A DNA stretch of 64,000 nucleotides from Saturnia japonica (GCA_033032175.1 CM065318.1:3038001-3102000); one strand, 5' to 3'. Positions 47,401-57,296 are shown, numbered from the stretch's first letter. Made by a program: numbers and translations. The notes: generated by a model from the letters alone, not told the origin.

Positions 47401-49829
47401 AACGTTTAAATATGTCAATTCCATGCATTTTTTTTTTTTTTTAATTGTAGAAAGGCAACTTGGCTACACTACACTAAACTAAACTACACTTTTAAGCTTG
47501 GCACCCAGAATAAAAACTTTTTTATATCACTTTTGAACCTATAAATACGTCAGATAGATTTTTGTTTTGTTTCCAGTACTTTCTCCATAAAAGAACGCGA
47601 TGTGCATATCGATCGAACGTGATAGTACTGGTACAGTTGGTAAGCGTGGTGACCGCTACTTTCTGTTGCGTATCGCGTGTGACTGACCGCCGGCATCACT
47701 GGTGGGACGTGCTCGCTGGAGCGTTAGTTGTACCGCCCGTGCTTTTTTATACTGTAAGTAAATATAACATATGTATGAATCTAAGGAAGCAATGATGGCA
47801 CAGTGGTATGTAAGGACATAGCGGCGATCGACGGTGAGTTCGAATCCTAAATGACCCCAACGCTCGGTGAAGGAAAACATCGTGATGAAACCATAGCATG
47901 GTGTTAGGGCTTTTTCTAATACCCTCAAGTTGAAAATCTGTCGCCAAACACCAATAGGTGTGTTCCGGCAGCTGCACTTGAGAGCCGGTCTTCCGCTACG
48001 CTTAGCATGCTACCATCTTTGGTAACATTTACACGAAAGATCAGATGAAATTCTGGCCACAACGCTAAAAAAAGAGATGATGAACCCTTCACAGTAAGAG
48101 ATTTGCAGGGATCTTATGCATATATTATGCGGAGGTAAAGTGGATTATAAATAAATTCTAGGAACATGTATTTAATGTTGCCAAAAAAACTTCCTGGTCA
48201 GTTTTAATAGCCATCTTGCTAGAGCTGTTTGAAGATTACAAAAATCATTATTTATTAGATAACCGTTCTACTCGTATTCACGTAGTTTTCGCGGAATTAT
48301 GGACGAACAAAGTTGCCATTATATTAAAAGCAGAAAAGAAAACTTCACAGTGATTCTCTAAGGGTTCGTCACGTTTTGGGATCAGCTAGTGTCAATCAAA
48401 CTGCCATGAGGCGGCCCCAAGCCCAGTGAAGCTATAAAAGCCGGCTTATGCTCCAGAGGCGTTATGGCTAACAGTATAGTCAGATTTTAAAAAATCTTGC
48501 AGGCCGACATGACAGCTGTGACCGTGGATAGATTGTTGATCTGTTGGTGGTGGCAGTTGTTTTTGGATTCTTCTGTGCTTGCCATTAACTACAGTGCCGT
48601 CAATTTGCGGTGCTTGGCGAAAAAACAACAAATTTGGCGATTTGCTTAGGGACGATCAGACATCGAGATGATTTACCTAATCTTCCATAACTACCTCATT
48701 AGCCTATTGGTCGTAAGCGCGACTGCTGTGATCGAGGTCCTGAGTTCGATTCCCAGGTCGAGCAAAGTGTTGTTGAGTTTATTTATGAAATTCTCAGTAG
48801 CAGCTTGGAGTTCGGCTTTGTGCCCGATTAATGGCAATAGCCAATAGGCTCACCCCCTATTACATGGGACCTAAAAAACATACACGGTGAATTGTAGGTG
48901 TACATTAGTACACCTCTGCCTAACCCTTGGGGGATGCAGGCGTGATGGTATGTTATGTTATGTTCTATGTATGAGAAAATTGTTAATATTCGATTCTAGA
49001 AATAAATCTACCTCATATCGTAATGTGTACAATATATAAAATAATTATAGTTTTTAGTATTTATTTTAAAGTGAAACTTCTTTGGACAAAGTAAAAAAAA
49101 TGTGTAACGGACATTACGTAAGCGTTGCACAGACAGACAGAAAGACAGACAAAAGTTTTAAAAATAGGCTTTTTGTTATAGGTATCGTATATTCTTTCAT
49201 ATGCATTTAGTAAAAAACTGTTATTTTGACATTAGAAACAGACACTTCAATTTCATTAATTGTATAGATGATAGAGAGGAACAGAATACAAAATGTTTCA
49301 GGGAGGAATAGAATACAAAATACAGAGGCGTATTAGCATAAGACTGCCTGTCCAATGAAGCGGAACGGATCTGTGTAAATTTCGACCAATAGAATTACAT
49401 AAAAATCTAGAGATGCTGTTCTGTTGGTCGAAATTTTTGCACAGAGTGAGGTCGGAACTGCTAAATTACTATTAAGATGCAGATTCTAAAAGAAAATTAC
49501 TGAAAATCCTTTATTTATCTTTTCGACCAATAGAATTACATAAAAATCTAGAGATGCTGTTCTGTTGGTCGAAATTTTTGCACAGAGTGAGGTCGGAACT
49601 GCTAAATTACTATTAAGATGCAGATTCTAAAAGAAAATTACTGAAAATCCTTTATTTATCTTAGTTTGTGTAATTTTGTAAAAACGGTATTAAAATTTCT
49701 TTTACGTTTCAGATAAAACATCTATGCGGTGATTTCGAGTGTTCGAATAATTTAAGTGAAGAAGCAAATGGTGACGTTAGTTATTCTAAAGCTAAAACAC
49801 AAATTGAATCGATCACTAATGGTATATGA
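41435..49829 (+). CDS. Gene B: complete wunen/LPP-type lipid phosphate phosphatase (PAP2), 270 aa
   Basis: Six coding exons, 41435-41486, 45389-45543, 46307-46503, 46887-47001, 47577-47753 and 49713-49829, sum to 813 bases: 270 codons plus TGA. Every junction is GT-AG and in phase. Motifs are KLIVGSPRP, SFPSGH and SRVTDRRHHWWD, all with the expected catalytic residues. Six hydrophobic segments can be seen: LFIFLLVELQVV, LLATTVILPLVV, the stretch before motif 1, LALHTAFFLVYFL, VIVLVQLVSVVTATFCCV and LAGALVVPPVLFYT. Length and topology match phospholipid phosphatases of the wunen/PLPP1-3 group, which dephosphorylate bioactive lipid phosphates at the plasma membrane or in the ER lumen. It is the downstream paralogue of gene A in the same orientation. 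Start choice: the ATG has A at -3 and an in-frame TAA at 41423-41425. The copia element begins 367 bases after the stop. Confidence 0.92.
41935..42110 (+). repeat. Direct repeat E, copy 2 (gene B intron 1)
   Basis: It contains GCAAGAGCTTGCCACAAGCT, CCTTTGATTTGTGCATG, ACTTCGCTTGGATCAG and ACATGTGGATGGGGCTTTAA. It is diverged from copy 1. Confidence 0.55.
42111..43708. other. Gene B intron 1, anonymous part
   Basis: Intron sequence, AT-rich. 42717-43030 begins CTAGCTGTGCCCGCGGCTAT and looks like a decayed reverse Helitron-like copy. No exon was found. Confidence 0.45.
43714..44587. mobile_element. Solo LTR, copy 2, with perfect 5-bp duplication
   Basis: It starts TGTTGGGTACGCGTCACTTC and ends CTGTCGCCAACA. 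CTAAT at 43709-43713 and 44588-44592 is a perfect 5-bp duplication. It is 874 bp, in reverse orientation to 32156-33688 and without that copy's nested insert. No internal retroelement sequence is attached, so it is the product of LTR-LTR recombination. It lies in gene B intron 1. Confidence 0.9.
44702..45192 (+). mobile_element. Helitron-like H1 copy in gene B intron 1
   Basis: It starts A|TCTATACAATTCATAGAA and ends GGGTGCAGCTAG|T. It contains CCAAAACGGTTAGACCGATT and TTACGCTGCGTAAACC. A deletion lies just before the 3' end, and it stops about 200 bases before exon 2. Confidence 0.75.
45389..45543 (+). CDS. Gene B exon 2
   Basis: The acceptor TTTTCCAG ends at 45388 and the donor is GTGAGT at 45544. 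It encodes LFIFLLVELQVVPGRQMGF (first membrane helix and the start of the first outer loop), then TCNDPALSYSFTGDTVSW, the conserved first extracellular loop of LPPs, then helix 2. It is too short to appear as a normal ORF and was found from its family pattern. Confidence 0.88.
45590..45830 (-). repeat. SINE family S3, reverse copy in gene B intron 2
   Basis: It carries, reversed, AGAGGTGTACTAATGTAGAC, TCCGAGCTGCC, GACCTGCGAATCCAGGACC (B box region) and ATACCACTAGGCTAATGAG (A box region). It starts about 45 bases after exon 45389-45543. Confidence 0.75.
46307..46503 (+). CDS. Gene B exon 3 with PAP2 motif 1
   Basis: The acceptor is TTGCAG ending at 46306 and the donor is GTAAGA at 46504. It encodes MLIVEKKYNS (end of helix 2, then a cytoplasmic loop), helix 3 and KLIVGSPRPHFFDTC. 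It ends two bases into a Gly codon, exactly like gene A exon 3784-4004. Confidence 0.92.
46537..46830. mobile_element. Foldback MITE with internal TAGTA-type repeats, gene B intron 3
   Basis: The ends are GGTAGGCGATTATGAGAT and the reverse complement of GGTGGGCGATTATGAAAT. The middle (46610-46740) is an imperfect tandem array of ATTAGTAATATTAGTA-like units. It begins 34 bases after the exon 46307-46503 donor. Confidence 0.65.
46887..47001 (+). CDS. Gene B exon 4 with PAP2 motif 2
   Basis: The acceptor TTCCAG ends at 46886 and the donor is GTGAGT at 47002. It completes the Gly, then encodes SEYVPNYTCTKAHWLNQSDQ followed by SFPSGHTSLALHTAFFLV. NYT and NQS are possible N-glycosylation sites in the lumenal loop. 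Confidence 0.9.
47271..47522. mobile_element. 250-bp foldback element, gene B intron 4
   Basis: Outer arms: AACTTAAAAGTGTAGTTTAG (47290-47309) against CTAAACTACACTTTTAAG (right). Inner arms: CCAAGTTGCCTTTCTACAAT against ATTGTAGAAAGGCAACTTGG. Between them is another pair (GAATTGACA / TGTCAATTC). The whole element could fold into one long hairpin ending about 50 bases before exon 47577-47753. Confidence 0.8.
47577..47753 (+). CDS. Gene B exon 5 with PAP2 motif 3
   Basis: The acceptor TTTCCAG ends at 47576 and the donor is GTAAGT at 47754. It encodes 59 residues: YFLHKRTRCAYRSN, helix 5, SRVTDRRHHWWDV and helix 6. Ten of the eleven residues before WDV match gene A. Confidence 0.93.
47788..48066 (+). 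repeat. tRNA-derived SINE family S1 in gene B intron 5
   Basis: The head is AGCAATGATGGCACAGTGGT with GTGAGTTCGAATCC. The body is GGTGAAGGAAAACATCGTGA, GAAAATCTGTCGCCAAACAC and CTTCCGCTACGCTTAGCATG. It starts 34 bases past the exon 47577-47753 donor. Confidence 0.82.
48405..48482 (+). repeat. Family B 3' module in gene B intron 5
   Basis: CCAAGCCCAGTGAAGCTATA, AAAGCCGG and GCGTTATGGCTAACAGTATA. A truncated copy. Confidence 0.6.
48688..48970 (+). repeat. tRNA-derived SINE family S3, copy in gene B intron 5
   Basis: The head is CTCATTAGCCTATTGGTCGT with the B box TGAGTTCGATTCCCAGGTCG, then ATTCTCAGTAGCAGCTTGGA, GTGTACATTAGTACACCTCT and AGGCGTGATGGTATGTTATG. Confidence 0.85.
49128..49269 (-). 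mobile_element. Helitron-like H1 left-end fragment, reverse
   Basis: TTTTTGTTATAGGTATCGTA, TCATATGCATTTAGTAAAAA and TCATTAATTGTATAGAT match the H1 5' end. Confidence 0.6.
49381..49662 (+). repeat. Perfect 141-bp tandem duplication in gene B intron 5
   Basis: 49381-49521 and 49522-49662 are identical. The unit starts TTCGACCAATAGAATTACAT and includes a short inverted pair (TTCGACCAA / TTGGTCGAA). It ends 50 bases before the last exon. Confidence 0.95.
49713..49829 (+). CDS. Gene B exon 6, C-terminal tail and stop
   Basis: The acceptor TTTACGTTTCAG ends at 49712. It encodes IKHLCGDFECSNN and a polar tail ending SITNGI, then TGA at 49827-49829. Intron 5 just upstream contains a perfect 141-bp tandem duplication ending about 50 bases before this exon. 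Confidence 0.85.
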   Translation: MKHLCGDFECSNNLSEEANGDVSYSKAKTQIESITNGI

Positions 49830-50195
49830 AACTAGTCAATATAGTTAATATTAATTGTGTTTAGCAAACATTTTATTTATGTAGTAATGTTTTATTTATT
49901 TTATTAATTATTTCAGTTAAAATAATAGATTTTGTATGGTATAGATCGGCAATAGGGTAATATGAGGAGGCCAAAAACGACATAAGTACTCCAATGTGCA
50001 TATTATTTTGTTGATTTTCTTTTTGAAGTGAAAACTTCTTTAGCATCTTTGTGATTTGAAAGTCGATGAAACGAAAAAGCGAAAGTGACAGTAAAAAGAG
50101 ATTTTATTACTTCACCAAAAAGGCACGAAACAAAAACTTTTTAGGCAACACTTATGACATTCTGTTACTGATTGTTATTGTGTTAGGTTACCGTG

Positions 50196-50407
50196 TGTAG
50201 AAATTATACCTCGATAATTAACGTTTATTGAAATACTGTACATAAATGTAGTTACAAATTGTGACAAGATAAAACAAGACAATACATAATCAATGGTACG
50301 ACGCGACGAGAGAGAAAAAGCACCACACTTCGGACGAATTAAGAACTAAAAAACTGTTCTGTTCAGAAACAAATTGTTCATTTTATGTTTAACATAATTT
50401 TATCTCA
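50196..50407 (-). repeat. Copia 3' LTR
   Basis: 212 bp with TG...CA ends. It contains a 10-bp AAGATAAAAC-type stretch lacking in the other LTR. Confidence 0.92.
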
Positions 50408-53400
50408 ACATCCTCCCTTAAACATAAACCCATCTTTGAAGAACAGTAAGCCAGTTTTGAATAGGATGTTGCTTTAGTGAGGGCGTCAGCAATCATCATG
50501 TCCGTTTGTATGTACTGCACATCAATGGCCCCTCCAAGAACTTTATCACGTACAAAATGGTGTCTCACGTCGATGTGCTTGCTTCTGGAATGATAGCCAT
50601 CTGAAGCTGAAAGTTTAATAGAACTTTGGTTATCACTATAAATTATCATGGATTCTTTCTTCAGTTCTGGCCAAAAATCTTCTTGAAATTGCTTTAGCCA
50701 TAAAGCTTCCTGTACACACGACGATAGGGACATATACTCAGCCTCCGTTGTAGACAGAGCAACAGTAGGCTGACGTCTAGAGTTCCAGCTGATTGTTCCA
50801 GTGCAGGAACGCCGGTCATCCTCTGAGCTTGCCCAGTCTGCATCACAATAGCCATGTGTCATGTTCTCATCTGGGTTATGCTTAAAGCTTAATTTATAAT
50901 CTTGAGTGCCTTTCAAGTAACGCATAACACGCTTCAGAACAATCCAATGTGATATTTCAGGCTTATTATTATATTTACTTAACATATTTATAACAAAACT
51001 TATGTCGGGTCTGGTAACTTGTAAAATATATAACAAGCATCCAATTATCTCTTGATAGGGAATATCAAATAAGATATTAGTTTCCTCAGAATTTCCTTGA
51101 AACTTTGTATTCATATCAATTGGAGTTTTAACAGTTTTGCAATCAGACATACCATATTTAAGTAGCACTTTTTGTATGTACTTTTTTTGATCTAGATATA
51201 TTATGCCTTTTTCTCTGTCTCTCTCCACATGTATTCCAATGCAAGATCCAAGATCCTTTATTTTAAACTGTTTATGTAGCTCTTCTTTGATATAGGTTTT
51301 CGATTCTTCATTATTTATAAATAGTATCAGATCATCAACATAAATAGCAAGAAAAATCATATTATTTTTATCTATAATTTTATAATAAATACAAGGATCT
51401 GATTTAGACTGTAATAGCCCCATTCCTTTCAACGTAAAATCAAGCTTTTTATTCCACTGCCTGCTAGCCTGTTTTAATCCGTATAATGATTTTCTTAATC
51501 AACAGATTTTATTATCTGTGTCATACATGGGTGGTTGCATCATGTAAATTTCTTCTTCTATGTCGCCTTGTAGAAAGGCTGACACAGCGTCCATCTGACA
51601 TATGTCTAAATTATATTTAACAGCCAGAGCAAACAGAGCATATCTTACGACTGGTGAAAAAACTTCTGTGTAATCTATACCTGGTTTTTGTGAACATCCT
51701 TTAATTACAAGCCGTGCCCATGTATTGTTTTCCAATAAGGACTGATACTCCTCATCCATTGCTTCTTTCCAGTGTTTAGCATTAGTGCTTGATAAGGCTT
51801 CTTTTATAGTCTGTGGATCTGAAAAATGTGGTAAACACATGAAATTATTGCCTTGCACATTGCGCCCCGTCATGTGTTTCTGATAAGATCTTAAAGTGAT
51901 ATTTTTGTAAGGACTATCATTACTATCATAATCACTAGTACTGGGATAGTAAGTTTCATCATCAGTTGTCCTTTTCATCACACAACTGTCAAAAGATGCG
52001 TCAGCACTTGAGGGTAACAGAGTGACATCTTGTGTCTCATTTTGGGAGTTGTCAGTGATAGATATCTCTTCACTCTCATGTGTACTATTATGTAAGTCAG
52101 AAGTACTAGTAATGGAATTAAGAGGAATAGTAGTAAGCTGTGGTATTGATATAGGTTCCTGTGTGATATCATTCATACTCACAGTGTTCTCAATAAATAT
52201 TACATCCCTGCTGATTACTATTTTCTTATTAACAGGATCAAACAATCTGTATCCTTTTGTATTGTCGCAATAACCTAGGAAAAACATTTCACGTGATTTA
52301 TGATCCCATTTCAGGCGATTTTGTTTTGGAATATGTACCAATGCCTTTGAACCAAAAATCTTTAAATGAGAAATATTTGGTTTCTTACCCGTCCATATTT
52401 CATAAGGTGTTACCTCAGCTAACACTCTTGACGGTGATCTGTTAATGATGTATGCCGCAGTAGCAACTGCTTCAGCCCAATATATTTTATGCAGTTTTTG
52501 CCTCAAATAGCATGCTTTTTGCACGCTCCACCAAAGTCCTGTTCATTTGCTCCGCCAGCCTATTTTGCTCAGGGGTGTATGGAGTACTAGTCTGGTGCTT
52601 GATGCCAGAAGCTGCTAAAAAATCTGAAAATTCTTTATTGCAATATTCTTTACCATTGTCGCTTCTTAATATTTTTATCTTTTTTTGTAAATCATTTTCT
52701 ACTTCTTCTTTAAATTTCTTAAACATAGATTTAATATCCAATTTATTCTTTAGAAAATACACATATACTTTACGGGAATAGTCATCTATGAAGGTTATGA
52801 AGTGCTTTCCACCACCAGCAGATGGTGTCTCCATCGGACCGCACAGATCAGTATGAACTATTTCAAGTAATGTGTTCGCTCTTGAACCAGAATTTGGAAA
52901 CGGTAATCGTGTTTGTTTCGCTTCACAACAGGGTATACAAACAGTATCAACATTTTTATTGTTAATAGTAACACCCTCTGCACATGATTCTAACCTCTTT
53001 ACATCAGCCATGTTTAAATGCCCCATTCTTTTATGCCATGTAGCAATATCTGTCTTACTTTCACATGAGACAGCATATGCTTTACCAGTGACAGTGTTGA
53101 GTTTATACATGTTATTGGTAAGTTTTGCAGTTGCTATGAGTTTCTTATTGGCATTATATATGTTACAGCTCGAAACAGTAAAATCTACTTGACAGCCATT
53201 TTTTGTCAGTTGACTGACTGATAACAGATTTGCACTTAGTTCGGGAATTAACAAAACATTTCTCACCTGGATTGGATGCACATCTTTACATAAATTGGTT
53301 TGAATGTTTACTTTACCCATATTTTGCACGGAGACTGCATCGCTGTTTGCCACCATTATTTTTTTAATCAGAGGTGGTTGGAAATCATACATCCAGTCTG

Positions 53401-54133
53401 AACGTCTAGTCATGTGCATAGTGGCACCTGAGTCAACATACCAATCATCTTGATCTATTGAGCTGTAAGCTGAAAAAATAGCCGAAAAACCATTGTGATT
53501 AGATTTCTTCAGTGTGCATTGGTTTTTAAAATGCCCATATTTATTGCAATTATAACAGCGGGGTCCTTTTCCTTTTGGCTTTATATTATTATTTGAGGTA
53601 TTTTTGTGTTTTGTAAAAAATACAGAAGACTCGGAAACTTCTACTTCTTGTAAGAGTTTAGTCTTTATAAAATCAGATGAAATTTTTATTCCAGAACTTT
53701 CCAGACCCATGATCATAGGTTTATAATTATCCGGTAAACCTGCCAGCATGAGTGTTCCCAACCATTCGTCACCAACTTCGAAGCTTATATTTCCATAATC
53801 CTCTACACTGTGGCAGTTATCCAATGAAGTGTTGATTAGATCTCTCAACAAGCCAACTTTTCTCGATAGCCCCGAGTCTTCGAACGCATTTTGAAGGTTG
53901 GTCCACACTTCTTTAGGTGATGTCGCACTTTCTATGTGTATAAAGTTAATCGGTTCCACCAATAAAATAATCTTAGACTTAGCTTTTGTGTCCTTTTTCT
54001 TATCAACTTCAAGGCCTGGATCAACACAATCCCACAATTCCTCGTGTTCTAAATATGATTTAACGGCAAACTACCACGTGGAATAATTTTCTCGGCCGGC
54101 TAATTTTTCTATTTGTAAGTTAGACGTAGCCAT
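50389..54133 (-). pseudogene. Copia gag-pol, interrupted
   Basis: On the - strand the frame starts at ATG 54131-54133. Domains in order: gag with a retroviral-type knuckle (CYNCNKYGHFKNQC), protease DSGA, integrase zinc region (WHKRMGHL...CIPCC) and core (HTDLCGPM, FIDDYSRK, a Glu in PEQNRLAEQMN), reverse transcriptase (FLQGDIEEE, YVDDLILF) and RNase H (DADWASSEDDRRS, STTEAEYMSL). Breaks: TAG at 54071-54073 (gag codon 21), a frame change in 52487-52524, apparent loss of the linker before ARLVIKGCSQ (about 51710-51735), and TGA at 51499-51501. The end of the frame (50389) runs into the 3' LTR. It cannot make the full polyprotein as it stands. Confidence 0.9.
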
Positions 54134-54236
54134 CTTTGATTTTTGACGCAGCGGAATATATATGTACGAGTTACGACTAATATTGACTTTACTACAACTG
54201 TATTTCTATTAAAGGTATACGAGACGGCCCATAACC

Positions 54237-54438
54237 TGTAGAAATTATACCTCGATAATTAACGTTTATTGAAATACTGTACATAAATGTAGTTACAAAT
54301 TGTGACAAGACAATACATAATCAATGGTACGACGCGACAAGAGAGAAAAAGCGCCACACTTCGGACGAATTAAGAACTAAAAAACTGTTCTGTTCAGAAA
54401 CAAATTGTTCATTTTATGTTTAACATAATTTTATCTCA
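54237..54438 (-). repeat. Copia 5' LTR
   Basis: 202 bp, almost identical to the 3' LTR apart from one 10-bp deletion and a few base changes. It directly borders the primer-binding site. Confidence 0.92.
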
Positions 54439-55490
54439 AGACCATGGATATTTCAAATCTGCATTAATTGAAAATAATATTGTGAATAATGATTGTGAAT
54501 ACTTGTATGTACATTTTCATAAACATGAAATTAGTGTGTATTTGAACATTTTATAAATTTAAAAAAACATAGATATAAAGGTTTCACTTGTACCACGTGT
54601 GAATTGCACACAATTTTTTTATACGAATTACACCTTGTTACACTATACATAACCACAATTAAACACGTCTACTAAACACTTAATTACTCTTTAAAATTAA
54701 AAATCTTAGTTTTTTTTAATTTGTTTTGCTCACGAGTTACGTAGGCTGATGCAGGCCGATAGCGCATAGGAACATGGTCTCGTATCCCTATCTCGTTCCA
54801 TCACAAGAATATACTACGCTCTTTCTCTTTCGTGTTGCCGAACTATATGTTTTATATCTATGATTAAAACTTATATTTATTTCACTTTGAACGTTATTAT
54901 GTAGTGTTGTCCAATAGAGGAACTACTAAACATTCTAGTTGAATCTCTCGTTCATATTATTTATTGCTCTTAGATACCAAACTGAAAACCATTACGAGGA
55001 AATGCAGGCGGCATTTAGTCCGTACAAGCGTATCTGTTTTATCCCTGGGTAATAGGACGAAAACAATTTTTTTATATCATACAATCTATATTTCATATTA
55101 TTATGTTTTCATAATTTTCAGAACGAACTTGGCGATTTCTAAAATTACTAAAACTTCCCAGCTACACCGCTGTTATCTGGCACCCAATAAACATATTTGA
55201 CGCAAATAAAAAATAATAGAAAAACATATGGTATAGTCAAAATCGTTCTTATATGTTTCCTGAAAATAATATTAAAATTGGTCGTTTTGGGGGAATATGA
55301 AAGTATATTTTACATAGGTATAAGTAGTCAGTACTGCAGTTGTCTCTCTCGCGTTCTATTTAGACGTTCAGGCAAAGCGGGACAGCTATATATGTCTGTT
55401 CAAACCTATTCTCCAAATATCTTGCAGACCTCATTCCCTCTTAACTGTTGCCAACTATTTTAGACGTTCTCAATTAGGAAAATGTTGGCA
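54439..55490. other. Intergenic DNA, no gene found
   Basis: The frames at 54964-55200 and 55197-55463 have no domain and no splice support. AT-rich. Confidence 0.4.
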
Positions 55491-55690
55491 GGAGTTTTTT
55501 GGAGGGATTTTATATACCATAAAGTGATTTTTTTTAAATTTGCGTTAGTTGTAATATTGGTGGGGTTTTGCGTAATGCACTTTGATTATTGTGCACAAGC
55601 GGAGTGAATTAAAATAATAATAAGGAACATGAATTTTGAGTTCTATAAAAATTCACTGGAAAGTTCTAGCAAGAGTGCCACAATTTTTCT
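55491..55690 (+). repeat. Family D copy
   Basis: GGAGTTTTTTGGAGGGATTT, GTAATATTGGTGGGGTTTTG, GCACAAGCGGAGTGAATTA and GGAAAGTTCTAGCAAGAGTG match the family in order. Confidence 0.6.
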
Positions 55691-55919
55691 AGAGCGTTGT
55701 TTGAAGAGTAGGAAAATATTCCAACCAACAGGCAGCAACTTTAGACATCTTTGTTTAACATTACTAAAGGTTTTTTACCAAACTTTCTTATATTTAAACG
55801 AAATTAGACAAAATATTAAAATAATTGTACAGCTACATCCACCAAAATAATTAATAGCTATCATTACTGAATAAATCACAAAATAATTGTAACAAAAAGA
55901 TAAACTGCATTGAAGGACA

Positions 55920-56360
55920 AACTTAACTTTGCCGTTGGAAAACTGTTGGCCCATACATCGACATATGATGGGGTCAGTATACCAACTGTAAATAAGTTTA
56001 TAATTGCAAAAATTTTTTTTTTGTGAAGTGACTTGAAATTTACTGTTTATGGATTTATTCCTTTTCTTGTGTTATAAGACATTGCTTCTGGCCAAATTTC
56101 ATGATTCTAGATCAACGGGAAATACCATATAACTTTTTATTCCCTTTACGAGTTTTAAAATATGCGGCATAAACGGCCATATCTTTTGATTGCGTAGAAT
56201 TGAAGTTTGACTTTTTCACAACTCCAAGGAATTGCAATCCCTGAGTATTTCATATTAATTGCAACTTGATACCTCCACGCGTTCCTGAGAAAAATTGTCT
56301 TGATAGACAGGCAGACGGACAAGGATTTGAGGTCCGGAACCCTAAAAAAAGACCAAAAGC
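55920..56360 (+). repeat. Lepidopteran non-coding repeat segment
   Basis: The run from CATACATCGACATATGATGG through CTGAGAAAAATTGTCTTGAT, GACAGGCAGACGGACAAGGA and GGTCCGGAACCCTAAAAAAA has the wording of a dispersed lepidopteran repeat. It is the only copy in this window, so its ends cannot be set. Confidence 0.35.
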
Positions 56361-56469
56361 TCGTACAAAGGGGACCAAAAATGGAATATCGGTTTGTAAA
56401 AAGTGCTGCAAAATGGTCCTCTAAGAAATTTAGGTAATTTGTTCTGATAAAATAAATCGATATTACGAG

Positions 56470-57017
56470 AATTCAGTGACATCCCTAGTCAGATATAATG
56501 TTACATTCTTATTTAAACCAATTTTTACTAAATATTATTAATTAAGTAAGGTCACAATATAATATAATTAGTCACTAGAAAATTTTGTAGGCAAGCTAAT
56601 TGTGATACAGTATTTATCTATTTTCTACGTAAATGTTTGTATTATTACTATGACTTATGTTTATGGTGGTATCCAGCGGCGACGACCGATGGATTTATAT
56701 CTCTCGGTGGTCACCGTTGTGTTTGGATTGTGCTGTACTTACCACCAGGGACAGTACAGTCAATGTGCCGAGCTATTATTAAAAAAAATCACATTCCAGT
56801 ACTAAACTATAAATATACAATAAGTATTCAGAGAAACTCTGAAGTAATTATTAATATTAGACAAAATATTTGATAAACATATATATTTTGAGAAAATATT
56901 ATGATAATAGCAATAGTATATTGTTTATTGCAAAGGCCGTGAAATAGGCAATTGCAGGTCGAGTATGAGTTTACAGTACAGTTTTAATACGAGACAGGCA
57001 ATTGCCATTTAAAGTGC
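56470..57017. other. No supported gene
   Basis: Overlapping frames at 56602-56805 and 56637-56873 share a GC-richer patch (ATCCAGCGGCGACGACCGAT...CACCAGGGACAGTACAG), which may be part of an unrecognised repeat or exon. No function is offered. Confidence 0.35.
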
Positions 57018-57296
57018 TTTTCTCAAACATGCATGGAAATATTGTCATTATTTTCGAAAAATGAACACGTGAAGTATCGAATTTACGGACAAAGAAAATC
57101 AAATCCATTGCAGGAGCGTTTTTTTGAATTTGGAACATTACAACGCTCCAGCAATGTTGTATGAAACGGCTTGCTGGAGTTATTAAATACTCTTTGATTG
57201 GATCTCTTTTATCATTCTTGGCATGTCCGCAAATCCAATACTTCGCGTGTTCTATTTTCGAAAATATTGACAGTATTTCCATGCATGCTTGAGAAA
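57018..57296. repeat. Long inverted repeat (about 73-bp arms)
   Basis: The left arm, 57018-57090 (TTTCTCAAACATGCATGGAA ... ACACGTGAAGTATCGAATTT), pairs with the right arm, 57225-57296, with only a few mismatches. A shorter pair (GGAGCG...CGCTCC) sits in the loop. The 103-codon frame on the - strand spans it but has no domain. Confidence 0.85.

Larger units (their letters stand above)
50196..54438 (-). mobile_element. Ty1/copia LTR retrotransposon, both LTRs present
   Basis: LTRs are 50196-50407 (212 bp, the 3' LTR) and 54237-54438 (202 bp, the 5' LTR). They start TGAGATAAAA and end TTTCTACA on the - strand and differ by a 10-bp indel and a few substitutions. The primer-binding site lies directly beside the 5' LTR (54226-54236, GGTTATGGGCC on -). 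It matches the half-tRNA initiator-Met type site known for Drosophila copia. A purine tract (50408-50423 on -) precedes the 3' LTR. The element is 4243 bp and convergent to gene B. The flanks CCGTG and AGACC do not match, so no duplication is seen. Confidence 0.93.

Noticed and set aside
47656..47977. Two - strand frames of 90 and 76 codons
   Set aside because: They overlap gene B exon 5 and a SINE on the + strand and show no domain.
56971..57282. 103-codon - strand frame
   Set aside because: It runs through both arms of the inverted repeat. The open frame is explained by that structure and shows no domain.
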